DNA from: Proteobacteria bacterium UBA6920
GTDB lineage: Bacteria > Pseudomonadota > Gammaproteobacteria > SG8-11
Assembly (NCBI GenBank): GCA_002448875.1
Contig: DKAS01000170.1
Location: 1-23,292 of the forward strand
Direction: 5' to 3'
DNA length: 23,292 nucleotides
The stretch's first letter is position 1. Each line of letters begins with the position of its first letter. The position numbers and the translations under genes are program-made. The notes under the pieces were generated by a model that saw nothing but the letters and a program-made list of their open reading frames with translations, made no database searches and was not told the origin of the DNA. Below, piece by piece: positions 1 through 8,270 of this stretch.

Positions 1-1
1 C

Positions 2-1012
2 ACCTCCACGACACGCAAATACGGCGGCACCGGCCTTGGCCTGGTATTGAGCCGGCATTTCTGCCGGATGATGGGCGGCGATATCGCGGTCAACAGCACC
101 GCGGGCGAGGGCTCGACCTTCACTGTTTTCATTCCGACCAAGGTTATGCCGCAAACCGGCGAACATACGCAACCCGAACCACCGCCCGTGTGGCGCGATC
201 TGGGCCACATGCCTTTGCTGGCGGAAGCTACGGACAACAGTGAGACACTCCTGCCGCCGTCGCGCACACGCCTGCTGGTGATAGACGACGACACCGCTAT
301 CCGTGAATTGCTTTGCCGCCAGCTGGCGAAAGAGGGATTTGAAATCTTCAGCGCCCACTGCGGCTCCAAAGGCCTGGAAATGGCCCGCGATCTGCAACCG
401 GACGCGGTGCTGCTGGACATCCTGATGCCGGGCGCTGATGGCTGGGTTATCCTCGGCCATTTCAAAAAAGACGAGCGCCTGCGCAATATACCGGTCATTC
501 TGGTATCGATGCTGGATGAACGTCATACCGGCTTCGCTCTGGGCGCCAGCGAATATATCACCAAACCGGTGGAAAAAAGCCAGTTGCTGGCGGTAATACA
601 GCGGGTTCTGCAACAGAACCCCGCGGCCCCTATTCTGGTGGTTGAAGATGACGCCGACCTGCGGTCTATGGTGCTGCGTATCCTCAGCAAGGAAGGCTGG
701 CCCACCACCGCCGCCTGCAACGGCAAGGAAGCATTGCAGGCGATACATCAGACAGCACCGTCGCTGGTCCTGCTGGACTTGATGATGCCGGAAATGGATG
801 GATTCGAATTCCTCGCGGAGATGCGCCTGCACGCGCAGTGGCAGGATATTCCGGTCATCGTCCTGACCGCCATGGAACTGAACGCCGAAGACCGGCAGCG
901 TCTGTCCACCGGCGCCCAGCAAATCCTGCGCAAAGGCGCCAACTCCACTCCCGACCTGCTCGCCACCATCAGAAAAACCATACGAAACTACAAACTCGCC
1001 GCTGATACTTGA
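2..1012 (+). CDS. Hybrid sensor histidine kinase, 3' part: ATPase end plus two receiver domains (5' truncated)
   Basis: The reading frame is open from base 2, so the gene starts before the window. The first visible residues hold the glycine-rich G2 box of a histidine-kinase ATPase domain (GGTGLGL, visible residues 8-14) and the rest of that fold to about residue 50. After a proline-rich linker come two CheY-like receiver domains, at about 90-205 and 212-330. Their acidic pockets are visible (IDDD and VEDD). The likely phospho-acceptors are Asp139 (LLDILMP) and Asp259 (LLDLMMP), and conserved lysines follow in TKP and RKG. No output domain follows, so the protein probably ends a phosphorelay or passes phosphate to a separate regulator. 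The sensor and HisKA parts lie upstream, so the stimulus is unknown. The architecture is certain; the role is not. Confidence 0.93.
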   Translation, partial: TSTTRKYGGTGLGLVLSRHFCRMMGGDIAVNSTAGEGSTFTVFIPTKVMPQTGEHTQPEPPPVWRDLGHMPLLAEATDNSETLLPPSRTRLLVIDDDTAIRELLCRQLAKEGFEIFSAHCGSKGLEMARDLQPDAVLLDILMPGADGWVILGHFKKDERLRNIPVILVSMLDERHTGFALGASEYITKPVEKSQLLAVIQRVLQQNPAAPILVVEDDADLRSMVLRILSKEGWPTTAACNGKEALQAIHQTAPSLVLLDLMMPEMDGFEFLAEMRLHAQWQDIPVIVLTAMELNAEDRQRLSTGAQQILRKGANSTPDLLATIRKTIRNYKLAADT

Positions 1013-1063
1013 CGCCCTCCCCTGTCCCAGGCAAGGTCATACTTCCTATCCCGAGACGGGGTC

Positions 1064-1094
1064 TTGACTTCTTTGTTGGTAAATTGCGTAATAC
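1064..1094 (+). promoter_or_regulatory. Possible sigma-70 promoter for the cytochrome pair
   Basis: TTGACT at 1064-1069 resembles a -35 box and TAATAC at 1089-1094 a -10 box. They lie about 100 bases before the start of the membrane cytochrome gene. The 19-base spacer is longer than the usual 17, so this is a weak prediction from sequence alone. Confidence 0.3.
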
Positions 1095-1193
1095 CGTCAT
1101 TGGTAGAACTACGGATTAAGGCCCGCCACCCCTTCCGGTAAGGTGCCTGAAAACGCAGCCGGCGATAGTAACCGATTCACACAAGGATCCTGC

Positions 1194-1952
1194 ATGAAAG
1201 ACAGCAATTGCCTGCATTTTAAATACCTGCCCATGGGGGTACGCACCTTGTATACCGGCGCGCTTATTGTCCTGGGTACCGGCTATCTTTTCGCCATGGT
1301 GTACATATTCGAATCTCATGCCGGGCGTGACGGCGATCCCATGCTTTCTGTTCGTGACCTGATCATTGCCTACAGCGGCAGCAAAGCCGATACCCGGCTG
1401 GAAACCGCCCTCAAGGGTCCCATGGCCGGTATGCTGCCGGCCGAAGAGCGCAATGTCATCATTGCCTGGGTGCGCGCCGGCGCTTCCGAGGACGAATATA
1501 AGAGCAAGATTCTGCCGCTGGTACAGCAGCGTTGCGCCACCTGTCACGGCGGCAGCAACCCGCATATTCCAACCCTGACGGAATTCTCGCAGATGAACAA
1601 GATGACGCAGATGGATCACGGCATGGACGTGTTCACCCTGGTACGCGTGTCACACATTCATCTGTTCGGCATTACCTTCATTTTCTTCATAGTGGGTTCG
1701 ATTTTCTGCCACGCCTATGTGCGGCCGCTGTGGCTGAAGTGCATCATCCTGATCACACCGTTCTTTGCCATCCTCGCCGACATCTTTTCCTGGTACCTGA
1801 CAAAGATCTTCGAAGGCTTTGCCTGGGTGGTCATGATCAGTGGCGCTTTCATGGGACTGGCCTTCGCCATCATGATCCTGACATCGCTGTACCAGATCTG
1901 GTTGTACAAGATTCCCAAAGAGCTGCAGGACTGCGGCGGTGTAGTGTCCTGA
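1194..1952 (+). CDS. Membrane-anchored monohaem c-type cytochrome, four predicted TM helices
   Basis: The ATG at 1194 is preferred over an upstream in-frame start at 1143 because AAGGA lies 6 bases before it; the product is 252 aa. A first hydrophobic helix lies at about residues 18-39. A predicted periplasmic segment of about 115 residues follows, with one haem-attachment motif, CATCH, at 114-118. Three more helices follow at about 155-175, 181-200 and 209-236. Histidines at the helix-2 boundaries (HIHLFG at 154-159, and His173) are candidate haem or metal ligands. The gene for a small periplasmic cytochrome c starts 32 bases downstream, so the two probably form an electron-transfer module in which this protein links the membrane to the soluble carrier. 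I cannot name its enzyme partner. The haem motif and topology are clear; the pathway is unknown. Confidence 0.85.
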   Translation: MKDSNCLHFKYLPMGVRTLYTGALIVLGTGYLFAMVYIFESHAGRDGDPMLSVRDLIIAYSGSKADTRLETALKGPMAGMLPAEERNVIIAWVRAGASEDEYKSKILPLVQQRCATCHGGSNPHIPTLTEFSQMNKMTQMDHGMDVFTLVRVSHIHLFGITFIFFIVGSIFCHAYVRPLWLKCIILITPFFAILADIFSWYLTKIFEGFAWVVMISGAFMGLAFAIMILTSLYQIWLYKIPKELQDCGGVVS

Positions 1953-1984
1953 GAATAACCTTAAACACAACAGGAGATCGAGCC

Positions 1985-2290
1985 ATGATTAAATCTATCG
2001 TTGTTTCCCTTGCCCTCGCCTTTGCCGCAGTTTCCGCGGCGCAGGCCGCTGGTGATGCGGCTGCCGGCAAAGCCAAGTCCTCCAGCTGTGCCGGTTGCCA
2101 TGGCGCCACGGGCGTGTCCAGCAACCCCATGTACCCCAACCTGGCGGGACAACAGGCGGCTTACCTGGAAAAAGCCATCAAAGACTACAAGACCGGCGCG
2201 CGTAAAGACGCCATGATGCAGGGCATGGTTGGCGCCTTGAGCGACGCGGATATCGCCAATCTGGCCGCGTTTTACAACAGCAGCAAATAA
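1985..2290 (+). CDS. Small periplasmic class I cytochrome c (c553/c4-like)
   Basis: This 101-aa protein starts at an ATG with AGGAG 8 bases upstream. Residues 1-21 form a signal peptide ending AQA, giving a mature domain of about 80 residues. The haem motif CAGCH is at 35-39. The segment around Met77, Met78 and Met81, after an arginine and before a final helix ([13 protein letters not shown]), matches the position of the distal methionine ligand in c553 and c4 cytochromes. These are soluble one-electron carriers between membrane complexes and terminal reductases or oxidases. The gene follows the membrane cytochrome gene closely and is probably co-transcribed with it. A strong hairpin comes just after the stop codon. 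The family is clear; its redox partner is not. Confidence 0.93.
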   Translation: MIKSIVVSLALAFAAVSAAQAAGDAAAGKAKSSSCAGCHGATGVSSNPMYPNLAGQQAAYLEKAIKDYKTGARKDAMMQGMVGALSDADIANLAAFYNSSK

Positions 2291-2298
2291 CCCCCCCT

Positions 2299-2347
2299 CT
2301 GCGCACCCCGGGGCGATGCCAGGATGGCGCCGCCCCCCGGTGCGCAG
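2299..2347 (+). terminator. Large GC-rich stem-loop after the cytochrome pair
   Basis: CTGCGCACC at 2299-2307 pairs perfectly with GGTGCGCAG at 2339-2347. Inside, GGGGCG (2310-2315) pairs with CGCCCC (2331-2336), then GCC (2318-2320) with GGC (2326-2328). No run of T follows, so it is not a textbook intrinsic terminator. It may instead protect the 3' end of the cytochrome mRNA or act as an extragenic palindrome. Confidence 0.5.
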
Positions 2348-2435
2348 CCAATACGTAACCCCGATCCCGTTCCGCGCTGCTCCGGCAGGCGCCGCTCCCA
2401 TGGCCTGTGGGCACGCATCGTGCTATAAAGATTTC

Positions 2436-2990
2436 ATGACGCACAAAATCACCCCCGACGAAATCATCAATTTCTGGTTCTCCGAGACCGTCAAGCGCCT
2501 TTGGTTCAATGCCAACCCCGCCTTTGACCGCATGCTGCGCATCAACTATCTCAATGCCTACGAAGCCGCGTGCAACGGGCAGCTGCAGGACTGGACCCGC
2601 GGCGCCGAGGGCAGCCTGGCGCTGGCCATTCTGTTCGATCAATTTCCACTCAACATGTTTCGCGGCGAAGCACGGAGTTTCGCCACCGAGGAACAAGCGC
2701 GCCAGGTGGCACGACAGGCGATCAAGGCGGGTTTCGACAAGATCCTGAACGATGATCAGAAGATTTTCATTTACCTGCCCTTCATGCACAGCGAATCCCT
2801 GGACGACCAGAACTATTCCGTCAAATTATTCGAAGACGCGCAGTTGATGGACAACCTGAAATATGCCCTGCACCATCGTGATCTCATTCAGCGTTTCGGC
2901 CGTTTTCCCCATCGCAATAAAATCCTGCGCCGCGACAGCACGCCGGAAGAACTTGCTTATTTGCGCTCCAAAGGGGCGTTTCTCGGTTAG
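2436..2990 (+). CDS. DUF924 family protein
   Basis: The ATG at 2436 gives a 184-aa protein beginning MTHKITPDEIINFWF, as is typical for this family. The long in-frame extension upstream to 2316 is non-coding in character. Family hallmarks are the N-terminal FWF motif (12-14), the DQFPLNMFRG block in the middle, and a C-terminal RFGRFPHRN motif followed by a DSTPEE sequence. It has no signal peptide or membrane helix, so it is cytoplasmic and alpha-helical. The biochemical function of DUF924 proteins is, as far as I know, not established. The ribosome site is weak. The ABC exporter gene begins 63 bases downstream on the same strand, and a separate promoter for it is possible. Confidence 0.88.
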   Translation: MTHKITPDEIINFWFSETVKRLWFNANPAFDRMLRINYLNAYEAACNGQLQDWTRGAEGSLALAILFDQFPLNMFRGEARSFATEEQARQVARQAIKAGFDKILNDDQKIFIYLPFMHSESLDDQNYSVKLFEDAQLMDNLKYALHHRDLIQRFGRFPHRNKILRRDSTPEELAYLRSKGAFLG

Positions 2991-3010
2991 CGCGGGCGCC
3001 GGTCCGGCTG

Positions 3011-3019
3011 TGTTAAAAT
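3011..3019 (+). promoter_or_regulatory. Possible extended -10 promoter for the ABC exporter
   Basis: TGTTAAAAT fits an extended -10 element (TGn before a TAAAAT hexamer) in a GC-rich intergenic gap, 34 bases before the exporter start codon. No convincing -35 box lies upstream. The prediction is tentative. Confidence 0.3.
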
Positions 3020-3053
3020 AGACCGATCGCGTCGTTCGCGGACCCCGACAGCC

Positions 3054-4847
3054 ATGCCCAGCCAGACCACCGCGCCGTTTACCCGCAAGACCCTGCTCGC
3101 CATCGCCGGCCGGCACCGGGGCGCGCTGGTCCAGGCCAATCTCGTAGCCCTGGTGGCCGTCGCCGCCAGCGTGCCCATTCCCCTGCTGCTGCCGCTGCTG
3201 GTGGACGAAGTCCTGCTGGCCAAACCCGGCCCGCTGGTGCACACCCTCAATGGCCTGTTCCCCGCGTCATGGCAGGGCCCCGCCCTGTATATTATTGCGG
3301 TACTGGCAACCACCATCGCTCTGCGCATGCTGTTCATCGTCATGAGCGTCTGGCAGACCCGGCAATTCACCCTGGTGGCCAAGGACATCACCTACCAGTT
3401 GCGTTCCGCTTTGCTGCGCAAACTGCAGCGCATCTCCATGAGCCAGTACGAGGCACTGGGTGGCGGAGCGGTCAGCTCACATTTCGTTACCGACATGAAT
3501 GCCCTGGACGAATTCATCGGTTCTTCCATCGCCAAAACCCTGATCGCGGTATTCAGCCTGCTGGGGATTTCCGCGGTACTGCTGGTCGTGCACTGGCAAC
3601 TGGCGCTGTTCATCATTTTCATGAATCCGCTGGTTATCTACTTCACCACCCGGCTGGGCAAGAAAGTGAAGACCCTGAAGCGCAATGAAAACCGTGCATT
3701 CGAAGCATTTCAACAGGCCTTGCAGGAAACCCTGGAGGCCATCCAGCAAATCCGCGTCAGCAACCGTGAACAGCATTATCTGGGAAACGTGATCGAGCGC
3801 GCCGGCGCGATCCGCCAGCATTCCGCCGCCTTTTCCTGGAAAAGCGATGCCGCCAACCGTTTTTCCTTCGGCGTGTTTCTCTTCGGTTTCGACACTTTCC
3901 GCGCCATCAGCATGCTGATGGTGGTGTTCTCTGATCTGTCGGTGGGGGAAATGCTGGCGGTCTTTGGCTATCTCTGGTTCATGATGACACCGGTACAGGA
4001 TGCGCTGAATGTACAATACGCCTACTTCGCCGCCAAGGCGGCGCTGGGGCGCATCAACAACCTGCTGCGCCTTGAGGAAGAACCCGTATATCCCCATGCT
4101 GTCAATCCGTTCGCGGGTAAAACCACGGTCGGCGTTCGCATCGACAACCTTTCCTTCGCCTACGGCGACGGTGCCGCCGTGCTGCACAACGTCAGCCTGG
4201 ACATCGCCGCCGGGGAAAAAATCGCACTGGTCGGCGCCAGCGGTGGCGGCAAATCCACCTTGGTGCAGGTCCTGCTCGGCCTGTATCCGGCCAATTCGGG
4301 CATGATTTACTTCGATGGCGTGCCAGTTACCCGCATCGGCCTGGATGTGGTGCGCAGCCATGTAGCCACCGTACTGCAGCAACCGGCCCTGTTCAATGAC
4401 AGCGTGCGCCATAACCTCACCCTGGGACTGGCGGTGGCCGAGGACCGGCTGTGGCAGGCGCTGGCGGTGGCGCAATTGGAATCCACGGTACGCTCCCTGC
4501 CGCAAGGCCTGGACACCATCGTCGGCAACCAGGGCATACGCTTGTCGGGCGGCCAGCGCCAGCGTCTGGCAATAGCTCGTATGGTGCTGACCGATCCGCA
4601 GGTCGTGATTCTCGATGAATCCACGTCGGCGCTGGACAGCGAAACCGAGGCGCTGGTTCACCAGGGTTTGCGTCGCTTTCTCGAAGGCCGCACCACCATC
4701 ATCATCGCCCACCGACTCAGCGCGGTAAAACAGGCGGACAAGGTGTACGTATTTGAAAATGGCCAGATCATCGAGTCCGGCGCCCACCAGGAATTGCTGG
4801 CGGCCAATGGACTTTATACCCGCCTTTATGGCCGGGCACAGCAATAG
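3054..4847 (+). CDS. ABC exporter half-transporter, MsbA-like (TMD-NBD fusion)
   Basis: This 597-aa protein carries a membrane domain (about residues 20-310, several hydrophobic helices) fused to an ATPase domain (about 360-595), the usual order and length for homodimeric type IV exporters such as MsbA. The ATPase motifs are complete: Walker A GASGGGKST at 394-402, signature LSGGQ at 497-501, Walker B VVILDE at 517-522, and switch histidine His553 in IIIAHRLS. It probably exports a lipid, glycolipid, peptide or drug across the inner membrane; the substrate cannot be read from sequence. Only 9 bases separate it from the DUF3301 gene, so they are probably co-transcribed. The large antisense open frame over it looks like a by-product of codon bias. 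Confidence 0.93.
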   Translation: MPSQTTAPFTRKTLLAIAGRHRGALVQANLVALVAVAASVPIPLLLPLLVDEVLLAKPGPLVHTLNGLFPASWQGPALYIIAVLATTIALRMLFIVMSVWQTRQFTLVAKDITYQLRSALLRKLQRISMSQYEALGGGAVSSHFVTDMNALDEFIGSSIAKTLIAVFSLLGISAVLLVVHWQLALFIIFMNPLVIYFTTRLGKKVKTLKRNENRAFEAFQQALQETLEAIQQIRVSNREQHYLGNVIERAGAIRQHSAAFSWKSDAANRFSFGVFLFGFDTFRAISMLMVVFSDLSVGEMLAVFGYLWFMMTPVQDALNVQYAYFAAKAALGRINNLLRLEEEPVYPHAVNPFAGKTTVGVRIDNLSFAYGDGAAVLHNVSLDIAAGEKIALVGASGGGKSTLVQVLLGLYPANSGMIYFDGVPVTRIGLDVVRSHVATVLQQPALFNDSVRHNLTLGLAVAEDRLWQALAVAQLESTVRSLPQGLDTIVGNQGIRLSGGQRQRLAIARMVLTDPQVVILDESTSALDSETEALVHQGLRRFLEGRTTIIIAHRLSAVKQADKVYVFENGQIIESGAHQELLAANGLYTRLYGRAQQ

Positions 4848-4856
4848 GGCGGCGGC

Positions 4857-5204
4857 ATGGGCAAAATACTGACTTTATTGATTCTGCTGGCGGGCCTCTG
4901 GTTCTGGCGCGATAGTATGCGCGCACGGGAAATCGTCCTCGAGCATTGCCGGCGGTATTGTAATCGCTACAATTACCAGCTGCTCGATGCCACCGTCGCC
5001 ATCCACCGCCTGCGCCCGCGCCGTACCCAGCGCGGCAATCTGGCGCTGCAGCGTCATTACCTGTTCGAATACAGCATTGCCGGGGTGGAACGGCGACGCG
5101 GGTACGCTACCGTGTTCGACGGAAAATTACTGGATATTTACCTGGAGCAGGAAGACGGCACGCGCCTGCTGGAAAGTGCGGGCGCGGACGAAAACAACGA
5201 CTGA
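4857..5204 (+). CDS. DUF3301 family small membrane protein
   Basis: This 115-aa protein starts with one hydrophobic helix (about residues 3-17), then basic, aromatic sequence with the pattern typical of gammaproteobacterial DUF3301 proteins. These include an early FWRDSMRARE block, a CxxYC-like segment in which Cys31 and Cys35 flank RRY, and an RRHYLFEYS-like middle (LQRHYLFEYSIAG here) followed by RRGYATVFDGKLLDIYLE. It is probably a single-pass inner-membrane protein with a small soluble domain. No function is known for the family. It sits 9 bases after the ABC exporter and is likely in the same transcript, but the pairing says nothing firm about its role. Confidence 0.83.
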   Translation: MGKILTLLILLAGLWFWRDSMRAREIVLEHCRRYCNRYNYQLLDATVAIHRLRPRRTQRGNLALQRHYLFEYSIAGVERRRGYATVFDGKLLDIYLEQEDGTRLLESAGADENND

Positions 5205-5206
5205 AC

Positions 5207-5226
5207 GCGCTTAGAATTCGAAGCGC
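5207..5226. terminator. Stem-loop at a convergent junction
   Basis: GCGCTT (5207-5212) pairs with AAGCGC (5221-5226) around an 8-base loop, between the stop of the DUF3301 gene and the last codons of the minus-strand barrel gene. It could end transcription from both sides, though neither side has a strong T run. Confidence 0.4.
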
Positions 5227-5822
5227 AGCCCCAGCACGGTCGCGTCACCGCCCAGTTCGGCGCCATTGATTTTACCGCTGATACGCTGCCGCTCGAGCAA
5301 GAGAAATGTGTGACTGATATCATAGCCGGAACGCATATGCGCAGCGGCTTTACTGTCGAGTATATTCATATTCAGCGCCAGGCCGGCGCGTGTCAGACGG
5401 CCGGCGGTATTACCCTCCGCCGCGTCCTGGCCGGCAATCACCTGCCGGTAGTAAATACGTCCAGCGCCAACCGCGGCATAGGGCACCAGCCACTGCCCGG
5501 GAGCAAACCGGGCGCTGACCTGCGCCTGCGCCATCAACGGGTAAATATTCGTGTCCACCGAGCCTGTCTGACTGCCGCTGCTGGGCAGAACGGCCCGCCC
5601 GTGATCGTGCATGCGGCCCGCATCCACGCCTAATTCCACGAAAGGCAGCAAGCGGTAGGAAAAATTCAGCGCCAGGTACGGTGCCCGGTCACTGCCATAG
5701 TAATCGCTCCAGCGTTCCGCCTCGGGATAGTAGCGCCCGTACTGCACTTCCCCCGACCAGCCACCGGCCTGTACCGGCAGCTGCGACAATAACAACGCAG
5801 GCACTAACAACCAGCGCTTCAT
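5211..5822 (-). CDS. Small outer-membrane beta-barrel protein
   Basis: The start chosen is the ATG at 5822, with GGAGGTGA 3 bases upstream, giving 203 aa. An upstream in-frame start at 5855 would lose the signal peptide. Residues 1-19 form a signal peptide ending VQA. The mature part alternates polar and hydrophobic residues, with many aromatic residues and glycines, and ends in Phe (GLRFEF), the usual recognition end of an outer-membrane barrel. The length suits an eight-stranded barrel. Its start codon overlaps the stop of the CFI-box gene by one base (TGATG), so translation of the two is probably coupled and they may work together at the surface. It lacks features of a named porin; a lipid-binding or structural role is possible. 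Confidence 0.8.
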   Translation of the reverse strand: MKRWLLVPALLLSQLPVQAGGWSGEVQYGRYYPEAERWSDYYGSDRAPYLALNFSYRLLPFVELGVDAGRMHDHGRAVLPSSGSQTGSVDTNIYPLMAQAQVSARFAPGQWLVPYAAVGAGRIYYRQVIAGQDAAEGNTAGRLTRAGLALNMNILDSKAAAHMRSGYDISHTFLLLERQRISGKINGAELGGDATVLGLRFEF

Positions 5823-7567
5823 CAGGTCACCTCCCCGGCGCGCCACCGACGCCATGCGATCGGCAGCAATACAGACAACAGCATAAAGACCAATGCCGAC
5901 AGCGGATAGTTAACCATCAACCAGGCGAAACCTATCAAGGGCGCGAGCAATATCCGAACCGTGGGTTTGTAATCCGGATGCTGCTGCAACCACTGCGCCG
6001 CCCGCGGACCGTGCCGATAATACCAGGCGACGAATGCCCGCCCCGGCGATGATGCCAGCAGATAGCGATCGCGAAACTGGCGCAACGGCCGGATCTCACG
6101 TGCTTCGTAATAACCGAAAGCGGCGGTGGCGATGAAACAGCCTTCGTTGGGCAGATCGGGATAGGCCTGCAGTTTCTCCGGTACCGCAGCTATCGGCTCC
6201 GACAAGCTGCTCAGCTGCGGATCACCGACAGTTGCCTGGGTTTGCGTAAAGTCGCTCTCATGGTCTCTGCCGGTATTGTCCCCGACCTTCACCGCCAGGT
6301 AGTATTTCTTGTCGATCTGCGCCTGCACCGCCAGGTGATAGCTGACTCCATTCACCAGACCGGTAAGCGACACACTGGTATCTCTGGTATCGACCTCGTT
6401 TTCCGTGACGTTGTCCACGCCATAATACAATATATAACCAGTGGCACCCGGCACCGATGACCAGTTGACGGTGAGCTTGCGGTCGCTGGGAGCGGCGGTC
6501 AAACCTTCGGGCGCCGCCGGTACGCTGGCCGCACCGGTGAGACCGAACAGGGTAAATTCGGTAAGGGGATGATCGACCGTTTTCACCCCGGACGCGATCA
6601 GGCTGCCCTGAGCATCCAGGGCATCACCGCCTTCATAGGGCGGCCCGGCCTTACTGTCATAAAACAGGGTGTATTTCCCAGGATTGGCAGCGTTATCCAC
6701 CAGGTAGCTGGCATTGCCGTTCCAGGACAGCGCGATCTGATAGGTGCCGTTGCTGTCCTCGGTAACCGTCGCTTTTAGATCACCCACTGGGTAAGGCAGG
6801 GGATCGGCGTATTGACCGCCGTAGGCGCCCGCGTCCAGCAGACTGCTGCCGTCGATGATGTCCGTGCCCGAACCCGCACTGTCTATGCATAGAGAATCGG
6901 TACGCAGATGGAAATCCCGATGGGTCGTATCGACGAAACGCAAGGACTTGCCGCCGGTGGTTGCGTGGCCACCCTGGCGGCCATCGGTCGTATTGCCGGC
7001 AAAACAGTTATAATCGATGCCGTTGTCACTGACCGCGCTGATGGCCGTGCTGTTTTCGCTGAAAATATTGTATTTGGCGGTCGAACCGTCGGCTGCCAGC
7101 TGGAGGGCGGTGCCATTGGCAAAAAACGTATTGTTTTCAATCGCCGCGGTGGAATCCGCGCTTACGGTAACAGCATTTACATTGGCATTGAGGGCGAAAA
7201 TCCCATTACGGATCTTGATATCGCTGCTAGCGTTCTGTATCGCAATGCCGGGCGCCGCACCGACCAGGGTCAGCCGCTGCACAGTCACCACCTTGGCACC
7301 GTTTAAGGTAAACACCGGAGCATTGGCACTGCTCCCCTGGAGGATGGTGCGCGCGGCTTCTTCGCCACTGACGGTCAGATTGCTTTTCAGTGTGAGATTG
7401 ACGTTGTAGGTGCCCGCATGAAAGTAAATTTCATCATTGGCGCCCGCCTCGTCGATCTTCTTCTGAATATTCCCGGTCGTCGTCGTGATATCGATAAGTG
7501 CGCCCTGGGCAGACAGACAACATGCCAACCCCAGCCCCGTCACCCCTGCCCGCCAACCTGCCCGCAT
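5822..7567 (-). CDS. Exported beta-helix/Fn3 protein with CFI-box C-terminal anchor
   Basis: The ATG at 7567 is chosen because AAGGG lies 9 bases upstream; the in-frame ATG at 7576 directly abuts that site. The product has 581 aa. A signal peptide (about 1-23) leads into a parallel beta-helix of the kind predicted for surface proteins (about 25-255), with short repeated turns such as IENNTFFANG and KYNIFSENST. A second beta-rich part follows, then a fibronectin type III-like domain (about 349-450). The C terminus has the CFIATAAFG signature at 477-485 of CFI-box-CTERM proteins, a conserved Arg/Tyr-rich block, and two closely spaced hydrophobic stretches (about 538-572) followed by an RRWR tail. 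The order suggests a large exported or surface protein held in the membrane by its C terminus. The role is unknown. Confidence 0.82.
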   Translation of the reverse strand: MRAGWRAGVTGLGLACCLSAQGALIDITTTTGNIQKKIDEAGANDEIYFHAGTYNVNLTLKSNLTVSGEEAARTILQGSSANAPVFTLNGAKVVTVQRLTLVGAAPGIAIQNASSDIKIRNGIFALNANVNAVTVSADSTAAIENNTFFANGTALQLAADGSTAKYNIFSENSTAISAVSDNGIDYNCFAGNTTDGRQGGHATTGGKSLRFVDTTHRDFHLRTDSLCIDSAGSGTDIIDGSSLLDAGAYGGQYADPLPYPVGDLKATVTEDSNGTYQIALSWNGNASYLVDNAANPGKYTLFYDSKAGPPYEGGDALDAQGSLIASGVKTVDHPLTEFTLFGLTGAASVPAAPEGLTAAPSDRKLTVNWSSVPGATGYILYYGVDNVTENEVDTRDTSVSLTGLVNGVSYHLAVQAQIDKKYYLAVKVGDNTGRDHESDFTQTQATVGDPQLSSLSEPIAAVPEKLQAYPDLPNEGCFIATAAFGYYEAREIRPLRQFRDRYLLASSPGRAFVAWYYRHGPRAAQWLQQHPDYKPTVRILLAPLIGFAWLMVNYPLSALVFMLLSVLLPIAWRRWRAGEVT

Positions 7568-7664
7568 ACATCCCATCCCTTAGTATTGGCGGTATTTTAC
7601 CTATACCTTCCGCGAATACAATGGGTGATCTGCCTCGCGGCAGGCCGGGTGCAAGACGCGCCCG

Positions 7665-8180
7665 TTAATTCCCACCCAGCGAATTGCGTCTGGGGAAAAA
7701 CACAATGCTTTCCGGCAGTAAAGGCGCAGCCACCGGCGCCAACCCCGGCTCGCTGTGAGACATTTCGTGCCAGTAGGCGGCAGGTCGTAGCAGATCGCGC
7801 AGGGTAAACCGCCCCAAAGCGGCGAAAAAACTGTCCTGGGCGATACGCAGCGCCGATTTCAGATTGCAGGCACCGTTGGCCCGGCAGTTGTAGTCTTCAT
7901 TGTGGAAACATTCCAGCAGGTCCAGGTTTTTTTCCATCAACCTGACCACCTCGGCCATGCTGATTTCTTCGGCCGGCCTTGCCAGTGCGATGCCACCACC
8001 TTTGCCACGCACGGAATGGATCAATCCCATCAGTCCCAGATGGTGCACCACCTTCACCAGGTGGTTGCGTGATACCCCCAGGGCATTGGCCACATCCTGT
8101 ACTGTCACCACCTCGCTCTCCCGACTCGCCAGGTGTACCAGCACGCGCAGTGCATAATCTGTATATAAAGTAAGTTGCAT
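7665..8180 (-). CDS. nsrR: NsrR-type Rrf2 family nitric oxide-sensing repressor
   Basis: The ATG at 8180 follows GGAGGTGG and gives 171 aa beginning MQLTLYTDYALR, the standard Rrf2/NsrR start; the open frame upstream is not used. A winged helix-turn-helix occupies about residues 1-70, with an RGKGGGIALAR wing. The iron-sulfur ligands match NsrR: Cys91, Cys99 and Cys105 in the C-x7-C-x5-C spacing, and Asp8, which supplies the fourth cluster ligand in characterised NsrR. Nitric oxide reacts with the cluster and releases the repressor from DNA, so targets are usually NO detoxification or denitrification genes. None is adjacent in this window. A close alternative is another Rrf2 member such as IscR, but the Cys spacing and Asp8 favour NsrR. 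The long C-terminal tail after residue 145 is less conserved. Confidence 0.88.
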   Translation of the reverse strand: MQLTLYTDYALRVLVHLASRESEVVTVQDVANALGVSRNHLVKVVHHLGLMGLIHSVRGKGGGIALARPAEEISMAEVVRLMEKNLDLLECFHNEDYNCRANGACNLKSALRIAQDSFFAALGRFTLRDLLRPAAYWHEMSHSEPGLAPVAAPLLPESIVFFPRRNSLGGN

Positions 8181-8255
8181 TCCCACCTCCACAACGGCTT
8201 CTCGTGTAACGACGGCGAGTGTTTCACGCCTCCCTGATCGCGCACCCCACACCAC

Positions 8256-8270
8256 CACGTTTTAACCGTG
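8256..8270. promoter_or_regulatory. Near-palindrome upstream of nsrR
   Basis: The 15-base segment CACGTTTTAACCGTG is symmetric except for one base pair around a central base, about 76 bases before the nsrR start. It could be an operator for autoregulation, but it does not match the long AT-rich NsrR site known from other bacteria. Confidence 0.3.

Noticed and set aside
1050..1060. CCCG-AGA-CGGG hairpin after the hybrid kinase as a terminator
   Set aside because: The stem is only 4 bp and no T run follows, so it is too weak to call.
3477..4844. 455-codon minus-strand open frame opposite the ABC exporter
   Set aside because: It is exactly antisense to a fully motif-supported exporter, shows no domain, and is explained by GC-rich codon bias.
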